From Pseudomonas fluorescens (lineage in GTDB: Bacteria; Pseudomonadota; Gammaproteobacteria; Pseudomonadales; Pseudomonadaceae), in the NCBI RefSeq assembly GCF_004683905.1, contig NZ_CP038438.1, forward strand, positions 1,426,001 to 1,490,000: a stretch of DNA of 64,000 bases, given 5' to 3'. Of the stretch, positions 7,930 through 16,974 are shown one piece after another; position 1 is the first letter of the stretch, and every line of letters begins with the position of its first letter. The position numbers were made by a program, and so were the translations under genes. The notes beneath the pieces were generated by a model. It was not told the origin of the DNA, searched no databases, and saw nothing but the letters and a program-made list of their open reading frames with translations.

Positions 7930-9405
7930 TCAGCTACCCAACGCTTTGGACGCCAGCCAGAACAACCCAGCCGACAGCGCCACAGTCGCCGGCAAGGTCA
8001 GAACCCACGCCAGCAGGATAGTGCGAACAGTCCCACCCTGCAGGCCGCTCTTGTTGGCGACCATGGTGCCCGCCACGCCCGAGGACAGCACGTGAGTGGT
8101 GGACACTGGCAGGCTGAAGATGTTGGCCATACCGATCAAACTGGCGGTAGTGATCTGCGCCGACATGCCTTGGGAATAGGTCATGCCTTGCTTGCCGATC
8201 TTCTCGCCGATGGTCAGTACCACGCGTTTCCAGCCGACCATGGTACCCAGGCCGAGGGCCAGGGCCACCGCGAGAATCACCCAGAACGGGGCGTATTCGG
8301 TGGTGGTGGTCAGGTCTTTGCGCAGTTTGTCCAGGTCAGCCTTCTCACGCGCTTCCAGGCCTGGCAGCTTGCCGACTTTCTTCGCGGTGTCGTCCAGGCA
8401 CAGCAAGTAGCGACGGACTTCGATGCGGCTTTCCGAGGACAGCGAATGGTAGTCCGCTACACCTTTAAGGGTGCCAAGCAGGGCGTTGATGGTCGGTTCG
8501 GTCTGCTGCGGGTTGCAGCGGAATTTCTCCGGCAGATCGCCTTCAACACTTTTGCCCAGGGCCAGGAATTCGCCCAGGGAATCGGCGTTGCGCTTGTAGA
8601 ACTGGCTCAGGTGCAGGGTCGCGTCGCGGGTGCGCTCGATCTGGTAGGTGGTGCTGCTCAGGTCGAGGACGAACTGCGCAGGCACGATACCGATCAGTAC
8701 CAGCATGATCAGGCCGATGCCTTTCTGGCCATCGTTGGAACCGTGCACGAAGCTCACGGCCATGGCCGAAATCACCAGAACCAGACGGTTCCAGAACGGC
8801 GGGTGCTTTTTGTCGTCGATCTTGCGGCGCTGTTCCGGGGTCTTGTGCATCTTCGACAGCGGGCGCCACCACTTCAGGCCGATCAGGATCAGCGCGGCAA
8901 TCAGGAAGCCAGCCATTGGCGAAAACACCAGCGAGGCGCCGATGTCGATCGCTTTCTGCCAGTTCACGCCGTCGGCCAACGGGATGTTGTTGATCAGGGC
9001 ATTGGCCAGACCGACACCGAGGATCGAGCCGATCAGGGTGTGGGAACTGGAGGCCGGGATACCGAAGTACCAGGTGCCCAGGTTCCAGGTGATCGCCGCG
9101 GCGAGCAACGAGAACACCATCGCCAGGCCATGGCCGGTATTCACATTGATCAGCAGTTCTACCGGCAGCAGGTGAACAATGGCATACGCCACGCCAACGC
9201 CGCCCAGCAACACGCCGAGGAAGTTGAACACACCGGAAAAGAACACCGCCAGGTGAGGCGGCATGGCTTTGGTGTAGATAACAGTGGCTACCGCGTTAGC
9301 GGTGTCATGAAATCCATTGATGAACTCGAAGGCGAGGACAAACGTCAGGGCGAGCAAGAGGCTCACAAGCACCCAAGCATCCAGTCCGCTGAATAAATCG
9401 ATCAT
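7930..9405 (-). CDS. pit: PiT-family inorganic phosphate transporter
   Basis: 491 residues, the usual size for PitA/PitB. Low-affinity symporter of metal-phosphate with protons in the inner membrane. The two family signatures are present: GFHDTANAVAT at 31-41 in the N-terminal repeat and GSNDGQKGIG in the C-terminal repeat. A hydrophilic loop of roughly 150 residues lies between the C-terminal signature and the last membrane helices. ATG start at 9405 with an upstream A+T-rich region. I looked for, and did not find, a Pho box upstream, which fits the normally phosphate-independent expression of pit genes. Confidence 0.93.
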   Translation of the reverse strand: MIDLFSGLDAWVLVSLLLALTFVLAFEFINGFHDTANAVATVIYTKAMPPHLAVFFSGVFNFLGVLLGGVGVAYAIVHLLPVELLINVNTGHGLAMVFSLLAAAITWNLGTWYFGIPASSSHTLIGSILGVGLANALINNIPLADGVNWQKAIDIGASLVFSPMAGFLIAALILIGLKWWRPLSKMHKTPEQRRKIDDKKHPPFWNRLVLVISAMAVSFVHGSNDGQKGIGLIMLVLIGIVPAQFVLDLSSTTYQIERTRDATLHLSQFYKRNADSLGEFLALGKSVEGDLPEKFRCNPQQTEPTINALLGTLKGVADYHSLSSESRIEVRRYLLCLDDTAKKVGKLPGLEAREKADLDKLRKDLTTTTEYAPFWVILAVALALGLGTMVGWKRVVLTIGEKIGKQGMTYSQGMSAQITTASLIGMANIFSLPVSTTHVLSSGVAGTMVANKSGLQGGTVRTILLAWVLTLPATVALSAGLFWLASKALGS

Positions 9406-9781
9406 GAAGGTTTTCTGACCCGGTCATAAGGGGGCGCGATTATGCCAGAAAAGACTGGAAATCGATCCCCTACCTGCTCATCGGTAGCAATCAATGTCGA
9501 ATTAAATTGTTGCAAGGTGCAATGCCCGAGCATGTTGCAGGGTTTTTCAAGTGTTTGATTAGCTTAAAAAAACCTTCGGGCAGCAGGCATTTCGTCGAGC
9601 GCGCGCGAGCCTCAAACGCCTGTGTGAAATATCTCTGAAACGAGTCAGACACGCTCCTTTCCCGTGCAGGCCGGGGGAGGTGGGCCGCTGCCCGCGGATA
9701 GCGGGCGCGCAAGGCATGGTCGGGTCACCGTGCTTTTAGCCGGTGGCGACGCAGACCCTCGAAAATCTCAGGATCGCCCGT
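9406..9781. other. Intergenic region downstream of the 66-aa gene and upstream of pit
   Basis: About 375 bases. A perfect 6-bp GCCCGC/GCGGGC hairpin lies at 9690-9706 but lacks a T tract. The A+T-rich stretch 9490-9580 probably contains the pit promoter. No gene or repeat family recognised. Confidence 0.4.
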
Positions 9782-9982
9782 TCAGGGCTCTTCGGTTTTG
9801 AGTTCTTCTTCCATCTTTTTCAGTTCTTGCTGGAAAACCTGATCCTGAACGGTGGGGCGTTTGCGCCATGCCTTGCGTTCCGGTTCGGGTTGCGCGGCGT
9901 AGGTGGTGACTTCCCCGCCGTAAACTTCCTTGTAACGTTGTTCCTGGCGCTCAAGTTCCGCGCGCAGTTCGTCTTTCGTCAC
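9782..9982 (-). CDS. Small conserved hydrophilic protein, 66 aa
   Basis: The frame is open from 10111, but the natural start is the GTG at 9982, giving a product beginning (M)[16 protein letters not shown]. The upstream in-frame part is unlike protein of this type. The product is highly charged and helical at both ends ([11 protein letters not shown] and [15 protein letters not shown]) with a proline/arginine-rich middle. No cysteines, membrane segment or named domain. I recognise it only as a conserved small Pseudomonas protein. A candidate sRNA lies just upstream on the same strand. Confidence 0.65.
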   Translation of the reverse strand: MTKDELRAELERQEQRYKEVYGGEVTTYAAQPEPERKAWRKRPTVQDQVFQQELKKMEEELKTEEP

Positions 9983-10134
9983 AGTGCTACCTGTTTGAGT
10001 TGAGATAAATATCTGGTGAAACGCACGGCAACGAGTCGATTGAACACGTCCACCAAAGGGCCATGCCGGTTCAGGCATTGGCGTTATCGGCAGGGCGATC
10101 AAGACTTCCATGTTGCAGGCGGCTACGGCACCAG

Positions 10135-10281
10135 ATTAAAACTGACGCAGCATCAGTTTCCTGTTTCAGCAAGCGCGCTGGCGGTGCATGAATAATGAGC
10201 GTCAGGCGCTGGCCGGGCTGACGGCAATAGGCATCGGGTCAGCGGGCGGCACCCTCGGCCAGTGAAAACGTGGCGCCACTG
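10135..10281 (-). ncRNA. Candidate small RNA of about 145 nt
   Basis: Minus strand. A TATAAT promoter at 10288-10293 predicts a start near 10281. An intrinsic terminator (stem AAACTGA/TCAGTTT, 10139-10159, then TTTTAAT) ends it near 10135. The enclosed sequence has no open frame and holds several G+C-rich inverted segments. The next gene on that strand is the 66-aa small protein. The arrangement recalls the RgsA (P16) sRNA, which as I remember it also lies beside a small conserved gene; that identity is unproven. Confidence 0.5.
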
Positions 10282-10287
10282 AGGTGC

Positions 10288-10315
10288 ATTATAGCGGTCG
10301 ATTCGGGAATGACTA
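10288..10315 (-). promoter_or_regulatory. Sigma-70-like promoter for the candidate sRNA
   Basis: On the minus strand TAGTCA (10310-10315) and TATAAT (10288-10293) are separated by 16 bases. The -10 matches the consensus exactly; the -35 matches 4 of 6 positions. A preceding C-G-C before TATAAT would also allow RpoS use. Confidence 0.55.
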
Positions 10316-10518
10316 TCTTTGCCAAGTTAAAAACGGTTCGGGATGTGTGATCGTTTTGTTACTGACAAGTTTTATCGCTAGTTGAAATTCTCCGAAACCT
10401 TTTAAGCACTCGCGTTCAGTTTCTGGCGCCATTAAGTCGATCAACTAATGAGGCATGCGAAGTTGGATGAACAGGCAGGTGAACGAATGAAGAAGCCAAG
10501 AAGGACAGAGGCTGATGG

Positions 10519-10553
10519 ATTGCGATAATCGGTCGGCGGTTCGATAATCGCCC
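10519..10553 (+). promoter_or_regulatory. PcaR operator pair upstream of pcaR
   Basis: Two direct half-copies: TTGCGATAATCGG at about 10520-10532 and GTTCGATAATCGCCC at 10539-10553. The latter differs by one base from the 15-bp PcaR site reported for P. putida (GTTCGATAATCGCAC, from memory). Position, about 80 bases before the pcaR start, suits autoregulation. Confidence 0.75.
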
Positions 10554-10635
10554 GATGTTGGCGACTCGACTCTTGTACATCCGTCGGCGAGCCGCTTGTA
10601 TAGCCATTGATCCGTGCCGGAAACAAGGACAAGAA

Positions 10636-11478
10636 ATGAACGATCAAATGCGCAACTCCTTCAGCTCCGTGGCGCCGCCGATCGTCGCTTCGCCGGCCAA
10701 ACGCATCCAGGCGCTGACCGGCGATCCGGATTTCATGACCTCGCTGGCCCGTGGCCTGGCGGTGGTGCAGGCGTTTCAGGAGCGCAAGCGGCACCTGACC
10801 ATCGCCCAGATCAGCCATCGCACAGAAATTCCCCGCGCTGCTGTACGCCGTTGCCTGCACACTCTGATCAAACTGGGTTATGCCACCACCGATGGCCGCA
10901 CGTACTCGTTGTTGCCCAAAGTGCTGACCCTCGGCCACGCGTATCTGTCGTCGACGCCGCTGGCGGTGTCGGCCCAGCCGTACCTCGACCGCATGAGCGA
11001 GCAACTGCACGAAGCCTGCAACATGGCCACGCTCGAAGGCGACGACATTCTGTACATCGCCCGCTCGGCGACCACGCAACGGCTGATCTCGGTGGACCTG
11101 TCGGTGGGCGGGCGTCTGCCGGCCTATTGCACATCGATGGGCCGCATCCTGCTGGCGGCGCTGGACGACACCTCGCTGCGCGAATACCTCGACCATGCCG
11201 AACTGGTGGCCAAGACCAGCCGCACGCTGCACACCCCCGAAAGTCTGCTCGAATGCCTGCAGGAAGTACGGCAGCAGGGATGGTGCATCGTCGATCAGGA
11301 ACTCGAACAAGGCCTGCGTTCGATTGCCGTGCCGGTTTACGATGCGTCGGGCCAGGTGGTGGCGGCGCTCAATGTCAGCACCCACGCCGGCCGCGTCAGC
11401 CGTACCGAACTGGAACAACGCTTCCTGCCGGGCCTGCTCAGTGCCAGCCGCGACCTCAGCGCGCAGTTGTTCGCCTGA
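10636..11478 (+). CDS. pcaR: Beta-ketoadipate-responsive IclR-type regulator PcaR
   Basis: 280 residues. The N-terminal winged HTH is at about 54-80 (LTIAQISHRTEIPRAAVRRCLHTLIKLGY), followed by the IclR ligand-binding domain with CTSMGRILLAAL and VDQELEQGLRSIAVPVYD. From residue 13 on it agrees closely with P. putida PcaR as I recall it; the first dozen residues vary. The start is the ATG at 10636 after ACAAGGAC; an in-frame upstream start at 10555 would overlap the operator. In P. putida it activates pca genes with beta-ketoadipate as inducer. Operators flank it on both sides. Confidence 0.96.
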   Translation: MNDQMRNSFSSVAPPIVASPAKRIQALTGDPDFMTSLARGLAVVQAFQERKRHLTIAQISHRTEIPRAAVRRCLHTLIKLGYATTDGRTYSLLPKVLTLGHAYLSSTPLAVSAQPYLDRMSEQLHEACNMATLEGDDILYIARSATTQRLISVDLSVGGRLPAYCTSMGRILLAALDDTSLREYLDHAELVAKTSRTLHTPESLLECLQEVRQQGWCIVDQELEQGLRSIAVPVYDASGQVVAALNVSTHAGRVSRTELEQRFLPGLLSASRDLSAQLFA

Positions 11479-11485
11479 TGAAGCT

Positions 11486-11518
11486 GTTCGATAAACGCAC
11501 AGTGTTGCGTTTATCGAA
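11486..11518 (+). promoter_or_regulatory. Perfect palindromic PcaR-type site between pcaR and pcaK
   Basis: TTCGATAAACGC (11487-11498) and GCGTTTATCGAA (11507-11518) form a perfect 12-bp inverted repeat with 8-base spacer. Each arm is a PcaR-like half-site. It starts 8 bases after the pcaR stop, so it could also work as a transcription-attenuating hairpin, though no T tract follows. Confidence 0.75.
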
Positions 11519-11629
11519 TTGACGCTAAAAGCCCCGGATCATTAATGTCGCGGCAGCGTCATCCGGCGCAGATTTGAATGAGCCTGCCGGATTGTCGACT
11601 CCCATAATAATGACAAGAGGCAACTCACC

Positions 11630-11692
11630 ATGCGCATGCTCCCCGACTGTCTCAGCTCCATTCCCTGTTGCCGGATTCACCGCAACGCCTGA
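11630..11692 (+). CDS. Possible 20-aa leader peptide upstream of pcaK
   Basis: ATG at 11630 with an AAGAGG ribosome site 9 bases upstream and a TGA at 11690-11692. The 20-residue product starts MRMLPDCLSS and is cysteine- and arginine-containing (CCRIHRN). The stop lies 80 bases before pcaK. The ribosome site is better than that of pcaK itself. Whether it is translated or regulatory is unknown. Confidence 0.35.
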   Translation: MRMLPDCLSSIPCCRIHRNA

Positions 11693-11772
11693 TTTCGATC
11701 TTCTATTCTTGTGACCGTGCCGCTCTTTGGCCGGCCGCCGTTCGACTGCGTTTTTTGCGTGGAATAAAAATA

Positions 11773-13119
11773 ATGAACCAGCCTCAGTCCGCTGTAGGTA
11801 GCTGCCTCGACGTGCAGACCTTCATCAATGCCCAACCGATCTCGCGCTATCAGTGGCGAGTGGTGATCCTGTGTTTCCTGATTGTATTTCTCGATGGCCT
11901 CGACACCGCGGCGATGGGTTTTATCGCGCCGGCGCTGTCCCAGGACTGGGGCATCGACCGCGCCAGCCTCGGCCCGGTAATGAGCGCCGCGTTGATCGGC
12001 ATGGTCTTCGGTGCATTGGGTTCCGGCCCGCTGGCTGACCGCTTCGGACGCAAAGTGGTGCTGGTTGGCGCGGTGCTGCTGTTCGGCGCTTTCAGCCTGG
12101 CCTCGGCCTACAGCACCAACGTCGAGCAACTGCTGGTGTTGCGCTTCCTCACCGGCCTAGGTCTGGGCGCCGGCATGCCCAACGCCACCACGCTGCTCTC
12201 GGAATACACCCCGGAGCGCAAGAAATCCTTGCTGGTGACCAGCATGTTCTGCGGCTTCAACCTCGGCATGGCCGGTGGCGGTTTCATTTCGGCGAAGCTG
12301 ATCCCTGCGTTCGGCTGGCACAGCCTGCTGCTGATCGGCGGGATCCTGCCGCTGATCCTCGCGGTGGTGCTGCTGTTCTGGCTGCCGGAGTCGGCGCGTT
12401 TTCTGGTGGTGCGCAATCGCGGCACCGACAAAGTACGCAAGACCTTGTCGCCAATCGATCCGGTCACCGTCGCGCAGGCCTCGAGTTTCAGCGTGCCGGA
12501 ACAGAAAACCGTCAAGGCGCGCAATGTGTTCGCGGTGATTTTCTCCGGCACCTACAGCGTCGGCACCTTGCTGCTGTGGCTGACCTACTTCATGGGCCTG
12601 GTCATCGTTTATCTGCTGACCAGTTGGCTGCCGACCCTGATGCGTGACAGCGGCGCGAGCATGGAGCAGGCGGCGTTCATTGGCGCGTTGTTCCAGTTTG
12701 GCGGGGTGTTGAGTGCGGTCGCTGTGGGTTGGGCGATGGACCGCTTCAATCCGCACAAGGTCATCGGCACGTTCTACCTGCTGGCCGGGGTGTTTGCCTA
12801 CGCGGTGGGGCAGAGCCTGGGCAACATCACGCTGCTCGCGACCTTGGTGTTGGTGGCGGGTATGTGCGTCAACGGCGCGCAATCGGCGATGCCTTCATTG
12901 GCGGCACGGTTTTATCCGACCCAGGGCCGGGCGACCGGGGTCTCGTGGATGCTCGGGATTGGCCGCTTTGGCGCGATTCTCGGGGCGTGGATGGGCGCGA
13001 CGTTGCTGGGGTTGGGCTGGAATTTCGAGCAGGTGCTGACGGCGCTGGTGATTCCGGCGGCGTTGGCGACGACGGCGGTGGTGATCAAAGGCATGGTCAG
13101 TCATGCGGATGCGACTTGA
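11773..13119 (+). CDS. pcaK: 4-hydroxybenzoate/protocatechuate transporter and chemoreceptor PcaK
   Basis: 448 residues, aromatic acid:H+ symporter family of the MFS, with 12 hydrophobic segments. Signatures: DGLDTAAMGFIAPAL in helix 1 (aspartates needed for transport in P. putida PcaK), loop 2-3 GPLADRFGRK, and GLGLGAGMPNATTLLSEYTPER in helix 4 to loop. Sequence agrees along its length with P. putida PcaK as recalled. ATG at 11773; the frame is open further upstream but that part lacks transporter character. It imports aromatic acids for PcaHG. Terminates in a REP pair. Confidence 0.95.
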   Translation: MNQPQSAVGSCLDVQTFINAQPISRYQWRVVILCFLIVFLDGLDTAAMGFIAPALSQDWGIDRASLGPVMSAALIGMVFGALGSGPLADRFGRKVVLVGAVLLFGAFSLASAYSTNVEQLLVLRFLTGLGLGAGMPNATTLLSEYTPERKKSLLVTSMFCGFNLGMAGGGFISAKLIPAFGWHSLLLIGGILPLILAVVLLFWLPESARFLVVRNRGTDKVRKTLSPIDPVTVAQASSFSVPEQKTVKARNVFAVIFSGTYSVGTLLLWLTYFMGLVIVYLLTSWLPTLMRDSGASMEQAAFIGALFQFGGVLSAVAVGWAMDRFNPHKVIGTFYLLAGVFAYAVGQSLGNITLLATLVLVAGMCVNGAQSAMPSLAARFYPTQGRATGVSWMLGIGRFGAILGAWMGATLLGLGWNFEQVLTALVIPAALATTAVVIKGMVSHADAT

Positions 13120-13154
13120 GTCGAGTCATTTTGATTTGCGTTGAATGTTCCGAC

Positions 13155-13225
13155 GCCTTCGCGAGCAAGCCCGCTCCCACAGGGAAAACACATTTCAAAT
13201 GTGGGAGCGGGCTCGCTCGCGAAGC
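13155..13225. repeat. REP element pair (inverted)
   Basis: Inverted REP copies between pcaK and pcaI; right copy is CTCGCTCGCG rather than CTTGCTCGCG. It separates the pcaRK unit from the operator of the pcaIJF unit. Confidence 0.9.
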
Positions 13226-13258
13226 TTTTGCTTGTGATTGATAGGGTGATAACAATCC

Positions 13259-13292
13259 GTTCGATAAACGAACACTCAGTCGATTATCGGAT
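13259..13292 (+). promoter_or_regulatory. PcaR operator of the pcaIJF(HG) operon
   Basis: GTTCGATAAACG (13259-13270) and, inverted, CGATTATCGGAT (13281-13292) are two PcaR-like half-sites 10 bases apart. Located 100 bases before the pcaI start. Confidence 0.75.
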
Positions 13293-13392
13293 TGTTTGGC
13301 GATTTTCAGCGGCTTAATCTTCAGTGACTCCGGCGCTGAACCTCGCGCCTTTTTATCACTGGCGATTCACTACAAAAACGGGAGCCTGCTCC

Positions 13393-14250
13393 ATGGCTGA
13401 GATCCTTTCGCTGCACGACGCGGTGAAGCAATTCGTCAACGACGGCGACACCGTCGCGCTCGAAGGCTTCACTCACCTGATCCCTACGGCGGCAGGTCAT
13501 GAAATCATTCGGCAGGGCAAGAAAGATCTGACCCTGGTGCGGATGACGCCTGACCTGATCTACGACCAACTGATCGGTGCCGGTTGTGCACGCAAGCTGA
13601 TCTTTTCCTGGGGCGGCAATCCGGGTGTGGGTTCGCTGCACCGTCTGCGCGATGCGGTCGAGAAGCAGTGGCCGCATGCCCTGGAAATCGAAGAGCACAG
13701 CCACGCCGACCTGGCCAATGCCTACGTCGCCGGCGCTTCCGGCCTGCCGTTCGCCGTGCTGCGGGCCTACGCCGGTTCCGACCTGCCGAAGGTCAACCCG
13801 CTGATCAAATCCGTGACCTGCCCGTTCACCGGTGAAGTGCTGGCGGCCGTGCCGTCGGTGCGTCCAGACGTCACCGTGATCCACGCGCAGAAAGCCGACC
13901 GTCAGGGCAACGTGCTGCTGTGGGGCATTCTCGGGGTGCAGAAAGAAGCGGCACTGGCGGCCAAGCGCTGCATCGTCACCGTCGAGGAAATCGTCGACAA
14001 CCTCAACGCCCCGATGAACGCTTGCGTGTTGCCGACCTGGGCCTTGAGCGCGGTTTGCCATGTACCCGGCGGCGCGCATCCGTCCTACGCCCACGGTTAC
14101 ACCGAGCGTGACAATCGCTTCTATCAGGCGTGGGATCCGATCGCCCGCGACCGTGAGACGTTTACCGCGTGGATCAACGAATACATCCATGGCTGCGCTG
14201 ACTTCAGCGAGTTTCAGGCCAAGTTGGCCGCTGCTTCGGAGGCCAAGTAA
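13393..14250 (+). CDS. pcaI: 3-oxoadipate CoA-transferase subunit A (CatI-type)
   Basis: 285 residues. Transfers CoA from succinyl-CoA to beta-ketoadipate together with the next gene product. It is the longer CatI type (as in P. knackmussii B13 and the P. aeruginosa pca cluster), not the about 230-residue PcaI of P. putida. Conserved blocks: EGFTHLIPTAA, SWGGNPGVGSLHRLRDAVE, GASGLPFAVLRAYAGSDLPKVNP. ATG at 13393; the frame is open from 13324 without a good start. The stop overlaps the pcaJ start by one base. Confidence 0.95.
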   Translation: MAEILSLHDAVKQFVNDGDTVALEGFTHLIPTAAGHEIIRQGKKDLTLVRMTPDLIYDQLIGAGCARKLIFSWGGNPGVGSLHRLRDAVEKQWPHALEIEEHSHADLANAYVAGASGLPFAVLRAYAGSDLPKVNPLIKSVTCPFTGEVLAAVPSVRPDVTVIHAQKADRQGNVLLWGILGVQKEAALAAKRCIVTVEEIVDNLNAPMNACVLPTWALSAVCHVPGGAHPSYAHGYTERDNRFYQAWDPIARDRETFTAWINEYIHGCADFSEFQAKLAAASEAK

Positions 14251-15029
14251 TGACTTACACCACCAATGAAATGATGACCGTCGCGGCGGCCCGTCGCCTG
14301 AAGAACGGCTCGGTGTGCTTCGTCGGTATCGGCCTGCCGTCGAAAGCCGCCAACCTCGCGCGCCTGACCTCATCGCCGGATGTGGTGCTGATCTACGAAT
14401 CCGGCCCGATTGGCGCCAAGCCCAGCGTGTTGCCACTGTCGATCGGTGATGGTGAACTGGCGGAGACCGCCGACACCGTCGTGCCGACCGGTGAGATTTT
14501 TCGCTATTGGCTGCAAGGCGGGCGCATCGACGTCGGTTTTCTCGGCGCGGCGCAGGTCGACCGTTTCGGCAACATCAACACCACCGTGGTCGGCGATTAC
14601 CACGCGCCGAAAGTGCGCCTGCCGGGTGCCGGTGGCGCGCCGGAAATCGCCGGTTCGGCGAAGAGCGTGTTGATTATCCTCAAGCAGTCGGCGCGTTCGT
14701 TCGTCGACAAGCTCGACTTCATTACCTCGGTCGGTCACGGCGAGGGCGGCGATTCGCGCAAGCGTCTGGGCCTGCCGGGTGCCGGCCCGGTCGGGATCAT
14801 CACCGACCTGTGCATCATGGAACCGGAGCAGGGCACCCACGAATTCGTGGTCACCGCACTGCATCCGGGCGTGACCCGCGAGCAAGTGGTCGCCGCCACC
14901 GGTTGGGCGATCCGCTTTGCCGACAACGTTGAAACCACGGCGGCACCGACCGAGGTCGAACTGACTGCACTGCGCGATCTCGAAGCGCGCACCGCCGCCG
15001 CCCACGGCCAGGCACCGGGAGAAGCATGA
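14250..15029 (+). CDS. pcaJ: 3-oxoadipate CoA-transferase subunit B (CatJ-type)
   Basis: 259 residues, the CatJ type. Begins in a TAATG overlap with pcaI, showing translational coupling. Conserved blocks include [15 protein letters not shown] and the CoA-transferase active region [10 protein letters not shown], whose glutamate is the likely residue that forms the glutamyl-CoA thioester. Forms the heteromeric enzyme with PcaI. Ends in an ATGA overlap with pcaF. Confidence 0.95.
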   Translation: MTYTTNEMMTVAAARRLKNGSVCFVGIGLPSKAANLARLTSSPDVVLIYESGPIGAKPSVLPLSIGDGELAETADTVVPTGEIFRYWLQGGRIDVGFLGAAQVDRFGNINTTVVGDYHAPKVRLPGAGGAPEIAGSAKSVLIILKQSARSFVDKLDFITSVGHGEGGDSRKRLGLPGAGPVGIITDLCIMEPEQGTHEFVVTALHPGVTREQVVAATGWAIRFADNVETTAAPTEVELTALRDLEARTAAAHGQAPGEA

Positions 15030-16231
15030 TGCGTGACGTTTATATCTGCGACGCGATTCGTACCCCCATCGGCCGGTTCGGCGGTGGTCTGTCCGCCGTG
15101 CGCGCCGACGATCTGGCCGCCGTGCCGATCAAGGCGCTGATGGAACGCAATCCCTCGGTGGACTGGAATGCAATCGATGAAGTGTTCCTCGGCTGCGCCA
15201 ACCAGGCTGGTGAAGACAACCGCAACGTGGCGCGCATGGCGCTGCTGCTGGCGGGTCTGCCGGAGAGCGTGCCGGGCGTGACCCTCAACCGTCTCTGCGC
15301 TTCGGGCATGGACGCGATCGGCACTGCTTTCCGTGCGATTGCCAGCGGCGAGATGGAGCTGGCGATTGCCGGCGGCGTCGAGTCGATGTCCCGCGCGCCG
15401 TTCGTGATGGGCAAGGCGGACGCAGCGTTCTCGCGCAACATGAAACTGGAAGACACCACCATCGGCTGGCGTTTCATCAACCCGCTGATGAAAGCCCAGT
15501 ACGGCGTCGACGCGATGCCGCAGACCGCCGACAACGTCGCTGACGACTATAAGGTTTCGCGTGCCGATCAGGACGCTTTCGCCCTGCGCAGTCAGCAACG
15601 CACGGCCGCTGCACAAGCGGCGGGCTACTTCGCCGAGGAAATCGTCGAAGTGCGAATCGCCCACAAGAAGGGCGAAACCGTGGTCAGCCAGGACGAGCAT
15701 CCACGCGCCGACACCACGCTTGAAGCGTTGGCCAGATTGAAGCCGGTCAACGGCCCGGACAAGACGGTTACCGCTGGCAACGCGTCCGGCGTCAACGACG
15801 GTGCTGCTGCGCTGATTCTCGCGTCTGCCGAAGCGGTGAAGAAACACGGCCTGACCGCCCGCGCCAAAGTGCTCGGCATGGCCAGTGCCGGTGTCGCACC
15901 TCGGGTAATGGGCATCGGCCCGGTGCCAGCGGTGCGCAAACTGATCGAGCGTCTTGGTGTGGCGGTCAGCGATTTCGATGTGATCGAACTCAACGAAGCC
16001 TTCGCCAGCCAAGGCTTGGCGGTGCTGCGTGAATTGGGTCTGGCCGACGATGCGCCGCAGGTCAACCCGAACGGTGGCGCGATTGCCTTGGGCCACCCGT
16101 TGGGCATGAGCGGGGCGCGACTGGTGCTGACTGCGTTGCATCAGCTGGAAAGGACCGGCGGCAAGAAAGGTCTGGCGACCATGTGCGTCGGCGTCGGGCA
16201 GGGTCTGGCCCTGGCCATCGAACGCGTCTGA
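15026..16231 (+). CDS. pcaF: 3-oxoadipyl-CoA thiolase PcaF
   Basis: 401 residues from the ATG at 15026, or 400 from the second ATG at 15029, which matches the length of P. putida PcaF. Cleaves beta-ketoadipyl-CoA to acetyl-CoA and succinyl-CoA. Thiolase motifs: acyl-accepting cysteine in [11 protein letters not shown] (about residue 91), [17 protein letters not shown] with the catalytic histidine, and C-terminal MCVGVGQG with the second cysteine. Overlaps pcaJ by four bases (ATGA). Confidence 0.97.
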   Translation: MMRDVYICDAIRTPIGRFGGGLSAVRADDLAAVPIKALMERNPSVDWNAIDEVFLGCANQAGEDNRNVARMALLLAGLPESVPGVTLNRLCASGMDAIGTAFRAIASGEMELAIAGGVESMSRAPFVMGKADAAFSRNMKLEDTTIGWRFINPLMKAQYGVDAMPQTADNVADDYKVSRADQDAFALRSQQRTAAAQAAGYFAEEIVEVRIAHKKGETVVSQDEHPRADTTLEALARLKPVNGPDKTVTAGNASGVNDGAAALILASAEAVKKHGLTARAKVLGMASAGVAPRVMGIGPVPAVRKLIERLGVAVSDFDVIELNEAFASQGLAVLRELGLADDAPQVNPNGGAIALGHPLGMSGARLVLTALHQLERTGGKKGLATMCVGVGQGLALAIERV

Positions 16232-16268
16232 CGCAGCGCGTCGACTGATAAGAACTGAGGAAAGCGAA

Positions 16269-16973
16269 ATGACTGACAAGCCTGGCTACCGTCGTCCGCA
16301 GGAAGGCACCCAGCCTGAATACCTGCACCCGACGTATCAATCCACCAACCTGCGCTCGCCGTCCAAGCCGTTGGTGTTTCTGCCGCATTCGTTGTCGGAG
16401 ATCACCGGCCCGACCATCGGTGCCGAACGCGTCGCCGAGAAGGACAACGACCTGACCGCCCAGCACGACGGCGAGCCGTTGGGCGAGCGCATCATCATTC
16501 ACGGCCGTGTGCTCGACGAAAACGGTTTGCCGGTGCCGGGGATTCTGGTGGAGATCTGGCAGGCCAACGCCGCCGGCCGCTACAACCACAAGCGCGACCT
16601 GCACGACGCACCGCTGGACCCGAACTTCACCGGCACCGGCCGCACCGTGACCGACGCCGATGGCTGGTATCAGTTCCAGACCATCAAGCCCGGCGCCTAT
16701 CCGTGGGGTAACCATCACAACGCGTGGCGCCCGGCGCACATCCATTTCTCGCTGTTCGGGCCGAGCATCCTCACCCGTCTGGTGACGCAGATGTATTTCC
16801 CCGGCGACCCGCTGCTGGCCTACGACCCGATCTACAACTGCGTGCCGGACACCTCCGCCAAGGAACGTCTGATCGCCGCTTTCGATCTGGAAAAAACCAT
16901 TCCGTCCTACGCCCTCGGCTATCGCTGGGACATCGTCTTGCGCGGCCGCGACGCCACGCCGATGGAGAAATAA
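16269..16973 (+). CDS. pcaH: Protocatechuate 3,4-dioxygenase beta subunit
   Basis: 234 residues. Holds the nonheme Fe(III) that cleaves protocatechuate between the hydroxyls to 3-carboxy-cis,cis-muconate. All four iron ligands are visible: Y105 (NAAGRY), Y144 (PGAYPW), H157 and H159 (RPAHIHF), equivalent to Y108, Y147, H160, H162 of P. putida. Starts 38 bases after pcaF with AGGAAAGCG ribosome site and is coupled to pcaG by a one-base gap. Confidence 0.97.
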   Translation: MTDKPGYRRPQEGTQPEYLHPTYQSTNLRSPSKPLVFLPHSLSEITGPTIGAERVAEKDNDLTAQHDGEPLGERIIIHGRVLDENGLPVPGILVEIWQANAAGRYNHKRDLHDAPLDPNFTGTGRTVTDADGWYQFQTIKPGAYPWGNHHNAWRPAHIHFSLFGPSILTRLVTQMYFPGDPLLAYDPIYNCVPDTSAKERLIAAFDLEKTIPSYALGYRWDIVLRGRDATPMEK

Positions 16974-16974
16974 G

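Noticed and set aside
9406..9490. Pho box upstream of the PiT transporter gene
   Set aside because: No CTGTCAT-type direct repeats with the right spacing found.
9690..9706. Terminator for the 66-aa gene
   Set aside because: The perfect 6-bp hairpin lacks a T tract and lies 76 or more bases past the stop codon, so it is not convincing.
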